Below, piece after piece: positions 48,226 through 60,900 of a stretch of 64,000 nt of DNA. Source of the stretch: Crotalaria pallida (taxonomy: Eukaryota > Streptophyta > Magnoliopsida > Fabales > Fabaceae). The translations under genes and the position numbers were made by a program. The notes beneath the pieces are model-generated. The model made no database searches, was not told the DNA's origin, and was given only the letters and a program-made list of their open reading frames with translations. The stretch lies in assembly GCA_037953625.1 (NCBI GenBank), contig CM075655.1, positions 124,565,001 to 124,629,000 on the forward strand, given 5' to 3'. The stretch's first letter is position 1; each line of letters starts with the position of its first letter.

Positions 48226-50960
48226 TCACAGTTCACTGGAGGAGAGGCATTCATCCACAAGCTGGCGGAGGTTGGGATTCTCCAAGGCAGCAGCAACTCT
48301 TTCTTTATCGTTTAACTGTTTATTGACTGCATCAAGAAAATTTGTACAATAATTAGAAGTTACATATTTCATGTTGACAGCAAGAAGGAAATCTAAAAGA
48401 AATCGTAGTTTCTCAGTGTGGTGCAGTGGTAAAAGTGAATATGTGGCATGATATGGCTGAGCATAATTGTTTTTGGAGAGAGCAGAATCTTAAAGTTCCT
48501 AGTATCGATTGGGGCAGACTCTCCTGATGTTAAATACTGAAAAGAAGCAAAAAGGGTGGGAGAAATGATACAGGAAGGGTTTGATTTGAATGTTACTCTT
48601 GGTTTAATAGATGTTTAAACTTTACCCGATTCTTCATTGGCATGAGATCCTGGAGCCACTTTGATATCCACCTGCATAGAGGAATTTGAATAAAATATGA
48701 GGTAGCAGCAAGAGAGAGGACAGATATAACATGATCAAATCAAAGCAAAAGTGATTTTTCAACATTCAGAATTGCAATTTACAAGAAAAGAAAAAGAAAG
48801 CCCGTAGGCGAGAAGGGATTAAAGAGAAAGGATTAGCTGAGGCGCCAACGCTTTTCAAATGAATGAAATTACACACAACAGTGACGGGAGAAAATCTCAA
48901 ACTATGTGCACAGACTACAGAGGAGCAATTAGAATGTAATGCCAGAAAGACCCTTGGCCTTACCATATGCATTTTACTGATACTATTAGCAGAGACACAC
49001 ATGGCTTACACATTGATACATCCAAACCTAGTTTATAAGCCAGGAATGATTAATATGGAAAAAAACTTTAATTTCAGCACCAATTAAGACATATACTTCT
49101 GTGAAGTTTCTACTTAACTACTAATTACATTTTTAAATGTTTGAATACTGAATTAACAAAACGCAATTAAAATCATATAAATGTTTTTTAAAACTATACA
49201 CAATATTTTTTTTCCTTTAATTCCCTTAGTTTTTTCTCTTATTCGTTACTTTAATTTCCCTCATTGATCATATTTTTATATAGTCAAAAGTTCAGAACGA
49301 ACTTTCCTACTACTATTTATGAAGAAATCAACTTTTCCTACCCATAGTTATCCGACACGAACCGACTCACTCCATGTCAGTACAGAGACACTCCGTACAT
49401 CATACTTACAATATTTTATTTACGTTGCCAGGAACCATGAATGCATATGCAAGTACAATGAATATGTAACCCGTGGCACAACAATTGGTACATGGCATGT
49501 GAAGCGAAACGCAGGGTACGTGAGGCAAATGAGTGAATGACAACTGGTACATGGCAATTGAAGCGAGAAGATAGCGTAACTTCCTATAATTGGTGCGTGG
49601 CACACCATTCAAAGGTGATGACAAGGTTGGCAACAAATCCAGTAACCATTGTTCCTATAAACTATAAAGGTCGCAGACTCGCAGGGTTGGTGAGAGAATT
49701 TGGTAATTATGTTATCATGCAACAAGGAATATTTGATATGGGCTTGCTTAACCTCATAAGAAGTCAAATAGTGGTAAAATGTAAACTAAGACCACACAAC
49801 ACTTCAAATATTAAATATTTATTAATTTTTTCAAGAGGGAAGTACTAGTTTGGTCCGCGATGTTTTTTCAGTGTATCAATTCAGTCTTGAAAATTTATAA
49901 ATATATATTTAGTTCCTCGAGATTTTCAAATGATCCCTCAAGTTTTTATTATATATCAACTTGGTCCCTCATGTTTTAAGGACCAACTTGGTACAACCGA
50001 AATCATGAGGGACCAAATTGGTACTACTGAAAATCTTGATGAACTAAATCTGTATTTATAATTTTTCAGGGACTAAGTTGGTAACAGTGAGCAGGGACTA
50101 AATTGGTATTTCACTCTTTTTTTCAATGTGGAAATACTTCTTTTATTCTCTTAACCTCAACCCTCCTTAGCTTAACAAAATCATAGTAATATTTACAGCT
50201 ATTTTGTAACTACAACTGTAACACCAGCTAATTAATTGACAAATGAAGAAAAGGAAACAAAACAAACATGATATACTACATTATACTATAGCTAACAAAA
50301 AAGAGAGTGTGTGTAGGAGAAAGGGACCTTGTAATGAGGAGGGAAGCAGTGCTTTAGCTTAACTCTGAGACAGAGACCAATCACAGTCGCCATGCTGCAG
50401 TGCTGGACGGTTGGCGTAAACGTTATCCTAAACAAAAACAAAAATGGTAGTAATTAATAATTTAATACATGTTTTTATAAATCTCAAATTGGAAAATAAT
50501 TTTTTTTTTAAGAAAAAAAAAAGAGAGAGTTTAGAGAGATTATTAATTTAATAATTAAAAATTAAAAAAAAAAAAAGAAAGAAAGCTCACAGAATCCGTC
50601 CGAGTTTGTCATCGACGGTAATTGAATCCTCAGAGAGAACACTGAGCTGTTCCAAGGAATAAGGATGTTCGGGATCCCTAATATCCCTCACGAAATTTGC
50701 TCAAGTCAAAGTCAAGGATTTAAAATAAAATAAGAATTGCAGACTCAAATCAAATCAAATCAATTCAATTCAATCCATCATTAAAAAATTTAAAAAAAAA
50801 AAAGTGAAAAAAGAAAAGAAGAGGAATGGAGGAGGATATCATAAATATCGAGGGGGTCAAGAGCATCGTCGGGGTGAGGATGATGATGATCATCGGTGCG
50901 AGCAATCCTCTCTTTCTTGGCGTGAACAACAGGATTGGCATTTATCAAACCCAGCGTCAT
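48226..50960 (-). CDS. AE7-like MIP18/DUF59 protein of cytosolic Fe-S cluster assembly
   Basis: Minus-strand exons 50960-50840, 50699-50591, 50427-50328, 48671-48626 and 48326-48226 give 158 aa. The order of motifs is MTLGLINANPVVHAKKER, then IRDPEHPYSLEQL, TFTPTVQHCSMATVIGLCLR, VDIKVAPGSH and NKQLNDKERVAAALENPNL. This is the MIP18 (CIAO2) family; it matches the AE7-LIKE branch better than AE7 itself, from memory. These proteins join MET18 and CIA1 to hand Fe-S clusters to cytosolic and nuclear targets. The reactive Cys of the DUF59 domain is Cys87 in QHCSM. The N-terminal part has a His/Asp-rich run (DDHHHPHPDD). Intron 1 lacks any GT donor and appears U12-type. Exon 1 ends TAT-G and exon 2 begins CA-AAT-TTC, which inserts Ala-Asn where relatives have Asp. 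Confidence 0.93.
49835..50116. mobile_element. Mutator-like MITE in AE7-like intron 3
   Basis: The ends GAGGGAAGTACTAGTTTGG and inverse GAGTGAAATACCAATTTAG pair over about 75 bp. TTTTTTCAA occurs at 49826-49834 and again at 50118-50126, consistent with a 9-bp target duplication. Confidence 0.75.
50700..50839 (-). other. Probable U12-type AT-AG intron of the AE7-like gene
   Basis: On the coding strand the donor is TATG/ATATCCTCC, against the U12 consensus ATATCCTTT. The branch-point-like TCCTTGAC (consensus TTCCTTRAC) has its A 12 nt before the acceptor AG (CTTGAG/CAAATTTC). No GT occurs between the end of the conserved coding block and about 50733, so a normal donor is not available. Confidence 0.7.
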
Positions 50961-51006
50961 CTCTTCCAACTTTCACAAACTATTCTGTCTCTCACTCACC
51001 CACCGC

Positions 51007-51010
<4 letters not shown>

Positions 51011-51045
<35 letters not shown>

Positions 51046-51095
51046 GAACTGAACGACGACCTTCTTCTGTTCACTTCCTCGACTTATATATAAAA
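51011..51095 (-). promoter_or_regulatory. AE7-like leader (GA)n tract and TATA box
   Basis: Plus-strand (CT)16 at 51011-51042 reads as (GA)n in the 5' leader, a typical BBR/BPC target. On the minus strand TATATATAAG lies at about 51085-51095, placing transcription start near 51055-51060. Confidence 0.55.
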
Positions 51096-51749
51096 TGACT
51101 CATTTTTTTTTTAGTTTGTCTGATCTGATAATTATTGAGCTACTAGGACGAACTTACTCGTGACGTTTACTTCTGTATCCTTTTTTAAATTTTTATTTTG
51201 AGTTTTTATCTTACTATATAAAAGTGTTATTTCACAAAACTATGGCTAAAAGTTATTAAATGGCAAAAAAAAAAAACATACAACAATATATTATTTATAT
51301 TTTTTTTCAATTTTTCTTTATTTATTAAATAGATAGTTAATAAATTAATTAATAAAGTATAGAAATGATTAAATCATAATTAATTAAATTAGTTTATTTT
51401 CTTTATTTATTAATTATGTAATTAATTAATTAAAAATTAATAATGTTCCTTGTTTTTAATATACATAGAAATTAAATACTTGCTATATGTTGTGTTTTAT
51501 TTAAGGGTACGTAAATAATTTTTAAATTGGTTTGAGAGTATAATTGATATATGAATTATTGAAAGCTAGTTTAGTTTCTTGAAAGCTAAAAGTTAGCTTT
51601 CAAAAGCTACAAACTCCTTTTTTTAAAAGTTATAAACTCGTTCTAATTTGTGTTCACCGAACGAGACTAGTAGCTTATTGACCGAATTTAAAAGCTCCTA
51701 ACTAATTAAAAAACTCCTAACTCGTGTTGCCGAATAGAGCATTTATCAT

Positions 51750-52255
51750 TCTTTATAAATATTTTGTATCAATTTTTAATAATAATTAATTACATTTTTT
51801 ATAAATATTTTTATTTGTTTAATGCTTTTTAGATTTTAAATATTATCAATGGGGGTAATTTTAAAAATACATATCAAATATTCACATCTTTGATACTCTC
51901 TCCGTTTCATATTATAAGCAAAATTAACCATATTTGCGCTTATTAAGGAGGTTAGTTGATTGTATTTAATTTTCAAAAATTTATAAAAGAATAGAGGTAT
52001 TTCAGGAAAGTGCATTGGGAATGAAATAAAAATTGAATAAGATAACAATTTTCTAGAAATGTTTTAGGAAAGTGGCATTGAGAATGAAATAAAATTTAAA
52101 AAAGTTAGTTAGTTTTGCATATATTTTAAAACAAGAGAATGATGTTTTTTTGCTTATATTTCAAAACGGAGGGAGTACATATTAACTAAATTAACAAACT
52201 TTCTTAATAAACGTGAAATATATCAAAATAATTTATATATAAGGACAAAGGAACT
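51750..52255. mobile_element. MITE interrupted by a second MITE
   Basis: The outer body (51760-51894 and 52179-52255) matches the 45402 family. The inner element 51895-52178 has ends CTCTCCGTTTCATATTATAA and AAAACGGAGGGAG and is bounded by TA. Confidence 0.7.
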
Positions 52256-52525
52256 ACTTTTTTTTAAATGTTTTAATATATGGTGTTATGATGGTTAACC
52301 TTAACAAATGTGAAATATATCAAAATAATTTATATATAAGGACAAAAGAACTACTTTTTTTAAATGTTTTAATATATGGTGTTATGATGGTTAACCTTAA
52401 CTAAAAATGTTTTTAAAACTTTCTTAATAAACGTGAAATATATCAAAATAATTTATATATAAGGACAAAGGAACTACTTTTTTTTAAATGTTTTAATATA
52501 TGGTGTTATGATGGTTAACCTTAAC
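52195..52525. repeat. Three near-identical copies of a ~96-bp unit built on a MITE end
   Basis: Units at about 52210-52305, 52306-52401 and 52430-52525 share CGTGAAATATATC or TGTGAAATATATC, TATAAGGACAAA and GTTATGATGGTTAACC. Units 2 and 3 are separated by about 28 bp. The first half of each unit is the right end of the 51750 MITE. Confidence 0.85.
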
Positions 52526-52687
52526 ATTTGACATGTGTCATGTTAATTGGTACGTGGTTAATTTTGGTACTAATACATTATTGAAAATGATTAAAATTAA
52601 AATTATTATTAATAAAAGTAAGAACTATAAACTATAAAAACAAACTTTTGAAGGACAAAAATCAAAGTTGCCTATATTTTCAGGAAT

Positions 52688-52689
<2 letters not shown>

Positions 52690-52732
<43 letters not shown>
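52690..52732. repeat. (AT)n microsatellite
   Basis: About 21 AT units without interruption. Confidence 0.95.
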
Positions 52733-52735
<3 letters not shown>

Positions 52736-53029
52736 CTTTATTATCGAAGTATCCTCACTTTAACAAGAAAAAATTGATATTTTTCTCTATTTTTGTGATC
52801 TTTGATATTAACAAGTATATTAACATTTGGTCTCACGATATCTCAAAATATATCAACCGAGCATTGCACATTTACATTTGAATTTCATGTTTGATGATTT
52901 TTGTAGCGTTCTTTTTATTCTTGAGAAAAAAGTTATTATTTCCTTTCTTTTCATACATGTGAAGGGAAACAGTACCTTGAATCAATGAAATTGCCTTTAG
53001 ACAATAACCTCTACACTAAACTCCACATT

Positions 53030-53165
53030 CCTATTTTCCTTGTTGTCCCAGGTTTTAATGAGACCATGATAATCAACAACACTGCATGAAACTTATCATA
53101 GAAGCCCGCAAAACCACATAGCCAAAGCTCATCATTATGATTCAAGACACCATCAATATTCAGGG
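53030..53165 (-). pseudogene. Retroelement RNase H-like fragment
   Basis: On the minus strand this reads NIDGVLNHNDELWLCGFAGF, then KFHAVLLIIMVSLKPG. It resembles the RNase H domain of plant LINE-type proteins (VLRN..G.WLCGF...HAELLAI..GL). The frame is short and isolated. A 20-bp direct repeat (AGGGCAACAACAAGATAATT) sits at about 53162-53210. Confidence 0.4.
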
Positions 53166-53224
53166 CAACAAGGCAACAACAAGATAATTAGGGCAACAAC
53201 AAGATAATTAGGTGCAATCTACTG

Positions 53225-53530
53225 CCCCCTTCGATCCTTATTATAGAGCATACTTAACCGAATTACACATACCAAAGAAAGTGGTTGATTTTATGAATTT
53301 TATAAGAATATATTGTAACATTACAATTTTACCCCGTTAACTTTTTTTGGAAAATTCGCACTCATTAATGAACAAGAAAAAGCACATAGATAGTCAAAGC
53401 ATTTAATAAGGTCAAAAAAGATAAAAATCAATAAATGAATAAATGATGCATAGAAAATATAAATTGACTTATAATTAGGATCAAGAAAATTTTCTAAAAT
53501 GTGACCTATATATAGGACCGACGAGAGTAG
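53225..53530. mobile_element. MITE
   Basis: CCCTTCGATCCTTATTATAG and TATATAGGACCGACGAGAG are inverted copies. The body is close to 19239-19530. Confidence 0.75.
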
Positions 53531-54753
53531 TAGATTAATCGGACTTCGTGAGTAGAGTACCGAGAAGCAAACACACTCCATGTTAGCAAGAAAAGAGTTA
53601 ACAAAGAAAATAAACAAGGAAAGAGCAAGGATTTTATTCTTCACACACTCACAATAAAAACTTTTCCAAACCCACCAAACAATTGATGTTATGAACAAAG
53701 ATTTATATTGGTTACAGCAAGATTTAACCATTCGAACTCATCATGCTCATTTCACAAACTATTCCAACTGTCTCGAATGTAAACCTTAACATAATCATAA
53801 AAAAGTACATGACGATATCTATTTCTAAATTGCGAGGAGCACAAGAATCAGAATACACTAAACCACACATAAATCGCAATTACAATAGTTAATAAAAAGT
53901 GCTATCATACAAGTAAGCCACATGAATATGCAACTTTTCGGAGGTGCTTGCAAGCACCAAAGCTAGGTTTAAGATAATCGAGCAATGACATTACAAGCAA
54001 AAGTTATTTTAATTATATAATCAAGACAATAGATTAGTAAACCAAAGGTAAAATAAAATGCCTAATGGAGTTGATGCATAGTGAGCTACCCTTAAACATG
54101 TTATTGAAATTTAATTTCATGGTTAGATACGTCTAGCATGTTAATCAATAGTAGGATTCAATTTCAAAAATTACATTTTAATATGATTGATGAATATAAA
54201 TATTATGAAGGTGAATGTGAACTTATATTTTCAACTATGGAATTAATTTAGTGGGTGCAAATAGTAATGTTAAAATTATAAATTCATAGATTAATTATCT
54301 AAAATAGAAATTTACCACATAAAATAATATTTGGATTGATCCATTCTACATAACATAGCAAAGGTTTAAGAGTGAGTGATTAGTTTTATTAATACGTGTT
54401 TCATTCATCTCTTGAGTTAAACACTTTAAGATTAAGCATGCAGATTAATAAATGATTAAATGATGTAAAAATTTTTATATATTTTAATTAAAACATCTAT
54501 GCTTAATAATCGAAAAGCAGGTAGTCATAAATGTATGAAAACAATATTGAAAAAAGATGAAAAAATAAGTGAAAAAAATGTAGTAACAAAAATTATATAT
54601 ATTTAAAATAAAAATACAAATGAATATTCACCGGATAAAATGTCTAAAACTGTATAAAGTAAAGTTAAAGCTATTTGCAAACTAATTTTTAAAACGTACG
54701 TTTTTTTTCATAGGTTTTAGTTTATATATTTAATATTGAATTTAAAATAACGT
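53531..54753. other. Intergenic DNA with no recognised gene
   Basis: AT-rich spacer between the MITE and the tRNA gene. The 136-aa minus-strand frame at 53321-53731 lies partly over the MITE and has no recognisable domain. Confidence 0.5.
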
Positions 54754-54827
54754 GGTCCCGTAGCTCAGTTGGTTAGAGCGTTGGTCTTATGAGCCGAAGG
54801 TCGCGGGTTCGAGCCCCGCCGGAACCA
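54754..54827 (+). tRNA. tRNA with anticodon TAT (Ile, AUA codon)
   Basis: 74 nt fold into a cloverleaf: acceptor GGTCCCG with CGGAACC (one C-A mismatch at 4-69), D-arm GCTC/GAGC with AGTTGGTTA, anticodon arm TTGGT/GCCGA with loop CTTATGA, T-arm GCGGG/CCCGC with TTCGAGC, discriminator A. Internal A-box TAGCTCAGTTGGTTAGAG and B-box GGGTTCGAGCC are intact, and a T run follows at about 54837. Position 37 is G, where Ile tRNAs normally have A, so decoding should be checked. It ends 141 bp before the VPS39 start codon. Confidence 0.85.
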
Positions 54828-54968
54828 AATTATTCAGTTTTTATTATTACTTTTTTAGTTTCATCTGCTAATCCGTTTTCCGTCTTCTCCATCATTATCG
54901 AATCGAATCGAATCGAGTCGAGTCTTCTTCACGTCCAATCTAGTCTAACCAACCCAACCGAAATCGAA

Positions 54969-57900
54969 ATGGTGCACAGCGCCTACGATTGTGTGGAAGT
55001 GGTGACTAATTCCCCTTCCAAAATCGAAGCAATCGAATCCTACGGCTCAAAACTCCTCCTCGGTTGCTCCGATGGATCTCTTCGAATCTACGCTCCAGAA
55101 TCCTCCTCCGATCCCGATCCTTCCCCTTACGTCCTCGAAAAAAACCTTGTTGCATTCACCAAGAAGCCTCTTCTCTCAATGGAGGTTCTCGAATCAAGGG
55201 AGCTTCTCTTATCTCTCTCCGAATCCATCGCTTTCCACAGACTCCCTACTTTCGAAACCATAGCTGTTATCACCAAAGCCAAGGGCGCTAACGTCTTTTC
55301 CTGGGACCACCGCAGAGGCTTCTTGTGCTTCGCCAGGCAAAAACGCGTTTGCATTTTCAGACACGATGGTATGCATTGACTTAGCCAATTCCGTTGCATC
55401 ACTATAAGCCTCATAAAAATTTTGTTAACACTAATTGTTAGGGTAGTTATTAGATTGGTTGAATTAGTGTATTTGGTATTACTACCATTAAGAAGCTTAT
55501 AAAGTTATAATCTAAGTCAACTAGCATATTTGACCAAAAGTAAGTTACCTGAAAGTGTTTGTTAAAAGAGCTTATTTGAATAAGGTTCTGGCTTATAAGC
55601 TTGTATTTGATACACTAGTAGAGCTAGCGATAGCTAATAAGCTTGGACCTAGATGATTTTTACTGCTAATCTTACCAAACAATTCCGATTCAATCAGCGA
55701 GCTTATCACCTTTTAGCTATCGTCTCTTAGCTTATAAGATTGCAGCTAGCTTATAAGTTTTTAATTAACTTATGAGCTTTCAGCTAGCTTATCAATAATT
55801 ATGCCGGACAAATCCTTATCAACTAATTTGCGTGAACAGCTTAATTAAGTGCTGCATGAGAGCTTATGACCTCTCTAAGCTCTTTCTAGCTTACTTCATA
55901 AGCTTCTAGGAAGGTTATAAATTACGTTTGTAAGTATTTCTGGTGTTTGCATGATAAGATAAGCTCAAATAAGCTTTTCTAAATGCATCCTAACATCAAT
56001 TACGATGCTGCAACGGTAATTGAAGCTGTGGAGTATTTGTGTAGGTGGTAGAGGATTCGTGGAAGTGAAAGAGTATGGTGTCCCGGATGTGGTGAAATCC
56101 ATGTGCTGGTGCGGTGAGAATATATGTTTGGGGATTCGAAGAGAGTATGTGATTTTGAATTCTTCTAACGGTGCATTGTCTGAGGTGTTTACCTCTGGGA
56201 GACTAGCGCCGCCTTTGGTTGTCTCTCTTCCTTCAGGAGAGCTTCTTCTCGGAAAGGTTTTATTATATTCTTTGAATCTGTATTTGCATGTGTATGCGAT
56301 GAAGATTGTTCATGCTTTAGTTCATTATAAAACCATATGCTTTTATATCTCTGGTACTTGGTTTGGTAATTTGAATTGTTCATTATCTTTGGCTAGAGGA
56401 AGTTATGTGTTTTTAACTTCTTATTTATGCATTTTAGGAGAACATTGGGGTGTTTGTGGACCAAAATGGAAAGCTTCTTTCAGAAGGAAGGATTTGTTGG
56501 TCTGAGGCCCCCCTAGAGGTTGTAATTCAGAAGCCGTATGCTATAGCTTTACTTCCCAGATTTGTGGAGGTATTTGACTCTTTCAAACATAGTCATTTCT
56601 CATTTTATTGTAAAAGAGGTTATGAATGTTCTATGCGCTTTATATCACTCGCATTTTGCAGATTCGATCTCTCCGAGATCCATATCCTCTGATTCAAACG
56701 GTTGTTCTTCGAAACATTCGCCATCTTTGCCAAAGCAATAACTGTGTGATACTTTCTTTGGATAATTCTGTTCATGGCCTCTTCCCTGTTCCACTTGGAG
56801 CCCAGGTATTGCAAGCATTGTTAAATGATAGTTGTCTTTTGCCATGTCACATATTACTGTATTCTTATGCAAATGACAAAGTAATTAATCATGTCACTTC
56901 TTTATACAATACGTTTTTAATTTTATGTCTTATGTTGTAAGATTATAAGGTAAGGAATTTGGTATTTCATCACAGATTGTCCAATTAACAGCATCTGGCA
57001 ACTTTGAAGAGGCCTTATCATTGTGCAAGCTCCTTCCACCTGAAGATTCAAGTCTCCGTGCTGCAAAGGAGGAGTCAATTCATATAAGGTTATTTGCCAT
57101 AATAAGATTATTATTCATTTATTCCTTTAAATAAAAATAGCAAATTTGCCCCTATTGAGATGAATACCTTTGACTTTATGTTCATCAAATTTCTGAGCAC
57201 CAGTTAGGTGGCAGTTTAAGTTTGTTTTCATTCTGAACTCTGGCATGTTAATTGCTGAAATTCTGGTCTTGAATCTTGCAGGATTCAGTTATATTTATGA
57301 TTGAAATAAATCAGCACTCCTTTCCATAAATCATAGTTCATGTGAAGGAATAAAAGTTTCCATGCTTGTTATGTTTGTTACTGAGTGTTACTTGTAAAAC
57401 TACTTCCCTTCAGCTTGTTTTCAGATACAAGTCAGGATCTGCTTTGTAAATAACCTATCGTGTTAATAAATTTTATTACTCAATAACACTGGCCAATTTT
57501 TTTATTTTTAATTTTTTTTTTAAACTAAATACAAGAGCAATTCTTTTTTATTGATGGATAAAGGAATTAAATCAATAACAATTAGTAATTGATTAATTAT
57601 TAGCAATAAATATACAAATTAAGCTCTTTATAGAAGTAACATTTTAAATTTAAGAGAAAACTACACCGGCTTTTGTTGAGATTTGATATAATCACACTTC
57701 ACACCTGACACCCTTCTTGTTTCAAAAGTTACACTCACCTCCCCTTTTGGGTGTCATGCAATTTGCCCCAATTTTACTTATAAAAAGGTTGTAATATTAC
57801 CTTTTGCAAATGAGTTAGAGTGAGAGTCCATACTCTGGCTTTATATATTTGAGAATATAATTAAGATATTGGAAAATGAGATGAAGTGAACAAGCTTGTT

Positions 57901-60900
57901 TGCAATGATGTGTCCCCAAAATATCAGTATAGATATGACAATGGGCCGTTGATGCTGTTTGATGTGCTTGTCACGTGTTATTTACAGATATGCTCACTAT
58001 CTTTTGGAGAATGGGAGCTATGAGGAGGCAATGGAACATTTTCTAGCATCCCAAGTAGATATAACCTATGTGCTTTCTCTCTATCCATCCATTGTCCTTC
58101 CAAAAACAACTGTTGTTCATGAACCGGAGAAGTTGGACATTTATGGGGATGCTTCATATCTCTCCAGAGGTTCTTCGGGTATGTCAGATGATATGGAATC
58201 ACCATTAACATTGCATCCATCTGAATCTGATGAGAATTCTGCACTCGAATCCAAAAAAATGAGCCATAATATGCTTATGGCTCTCATAAAGTATTTACAG
58301 AAGAAGAGATATAGTTTTATTGAGAAGGCCACTGCAGAGGGAACTGAAGAAGTTGTTTTAGATGCAGTTGGGGACAACTTTACATCTTACAATAGGTTTA
58401 AGAAAACAAACAAGGTAAAATAAACCACCTTTTATTTTATTTTGTTTTTCTAGTTATTTAATGTATCTCCGATGTGACAATGGTTGGGTAGATTTGTTAA
58501 AACTTAAAACTTAAACCTATCTATCGGAGGCCAATTAGGTAATTGTGATGAATGTATAAAGGTTTATTGAAAAAAATATAGTAATAAGTTCTGTGGTTTT
58601 TTTATACAACCCTTATATTCTTACAACTTTTTCTCCTACACCACCTCTTACGCTCCATCTTTCTTTCCATCTCTCTCTTCCTTACACCATATACACCTAA
58701 AAAGTAGGTGTGGGATGATCAATATTCTTTTTCATAGGATGTCTGCATGATTGATGGTGAAGTTTGGGATATATTATGTCCTTTATCTTTTTTGAAATAT
58801 TAAAACCGTTCAATAGTATTAATTTGTCAGTTGTTACTGAAATTATGATTTTAAAATTATTTGTATCAGGGGCGTGGTATTCCTGTTAGTTCAGGAGCTC
58901 GGGAGATGGCTTCAATATTGGATACTGCTCTACTCCAAGCATTGCTTCTTACTGGACAGTCTTCCTTGGTTTTAGAATTACTGCGAGGTCTTAACTACTG
59001 TGATTTGAAGATATGTGAAGAAATACTTCAAAAAGGCAACCATCATGTTGCTTTATTAGAACTTTACAAGTGCAACTCAATGCACCGGGAAGCTCTTGAA
59101 CTGCTTCACAAATTGGTGGAAGAGTCAAAGTCTAGCCAGTCTGAAATTACCCATAGGTTCAACCCAGAGGACATTGTTGAGTATCTCAAGGTAAACTTTC
59201 TATTTGGTTGGTAATTTCATTTTTTTAACTTAAAGAATAACTAACTGATAGTGTCAGAATGTTATGATTTATGACTTATGACATTTGATAACCTCTAATC
59301 AGATAGTAAATATATATTTTTTTCCTTTCATCTTTTCAACATGCTTAAAGACTAACTAACTGATTTAGAATATTGCTTGAAATTTAGGAAGCAGTAGTGA
59401 CAGAATATATGAAATTTGTTAAGCTCTAATCAGATAATAAATCCACATTCTGCCACAATTGTTGTTGGATTTATTTTGTCTAGTATGATTAACATTAGGT
59501 TCTAGCCTTGGAGGAGATTATGGAAAGGTACCTTCTCCTGCTTTATTTGATGATCCTGATCTGAGGACATTTTGTCATTAAATATATGATTTTCTTGTCC
59601 TACAGCACTGATATGCTGACAACAATTGTTTTAGAGGTTTTTTCCTTTATTGGCTAATTCAGTTCTTTTCCTCTTAAGGAATCTAGCTATACTGGAAAAT
59701 GTTGTTTGTGTGGTCACTTATGGATATTAATTGGAAAAATGTATTCAATTTCATGATGCATGGAATTAGTTTGCGTTAAGATAACAAATCCTCCTTAGAG
59801 TTGTTATTTAATTTCCTTTGTGCATGGTTTGCAAAAAAAAAATGTTTTTTATTCTTAGCTTTTAATTTGATGCAGCCGCTATGTGGGACAGACCCCATAC
59901 TTGTTCTAGAGTTCTCGATGCTTGTTCTTGAAAGCTGTCCATCCCAAACTATTGAGCTCTTTCTGTCCGGGAATATTCCAGCAGATATGGTGAACTCATA
60001 TTTGAAGCAACATTCGCCTAACATGCAAGCTAAATACTTGGAGCTCATGCTTGCAATGAATGAGAATGCCATATCTGGGAATTTGCAAAATGAAATGGTG
60101 AGGGTCTTTTGCATCCTATTTGTGCCCCACAGCTTTATTGACAGTATTAACTTGCTATGTTCTGCAATGTAGGTTAACATATATCTTTCTGAGGTACTTG
60201 ATTGGCACGCTGATTTAATTGCTCAACAGAAATGGGATGAGAAAGCTTATTCCCCAACAAGAAAAAAATTAGTGTCTGCCTTGGAGAGTATATCAGGATA
60301 CAATCCAGAGGCTCTGCTAAAACGTCTTCCACCAGATGCTTTATATGAAGAACGTGCAATTTTGTTGGGAAAAATGAACCAACATGAACTTGCAATATCT
60401 TTGTATGTTCATAAGGTATATATCAAGTATATATTATCTTCTATTTAGTATGAAGGAGGTTCACTGATGTAGTCATTTGCTGATAACCCTAATGTATTAC
60501 TTTAGTTCGTGGCTTCATATGCGAGTTTATTATATAGACCTTCTACTGATGAATATTTTGGGAATAAATGAGTGTTCCTTTTATTTGTAGCTTCATGTTC
60601 CAGAACTGGCATTGTCTTATTGTGATCGGGTATATGAGTCTATGCATCAGCCCTCTGGAAAATATCTCAGCAACATATATCTTACTCTTCTGCAAATCTA
60701 CTTGAATCCGCTGAAGACAACCTCGAGCTTAGAAAAGAGAATTACAAATCTATTATCCCCACAGAATACAACCATTCCAAAAGGTGGTTCATCAACATCA
60801 GTAAAAACTAAAGGTGGCCGAGGAGCAAAGAAAATTGCGGCAATAGAGGGTGCAGAGGACTCAAAAATTAGTTTGAGCAGCACAGACAGCAGCAGGAGTG

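Noticed and set aside
49319..49848. Overlapping frames inside AE7-like intron 3
   Set aside because: They lie in an intron of 1.66 kb on the opposite or same strand with no recognisable domain; one touches the MITE.
54789..54968. Upstream in-frame ATG extending VPS39 by 60 aa
   Set aside because: The extension would be translated from the tRNA gene itself; the ATG at 54969 matches the usual family start.
55369..56044. Many AGCTTAT words in VPS39 intron 1 suggesting a repeat
   Set aside because: The words are scattered on both strands without clear ends or a target duplication, so no element is called.
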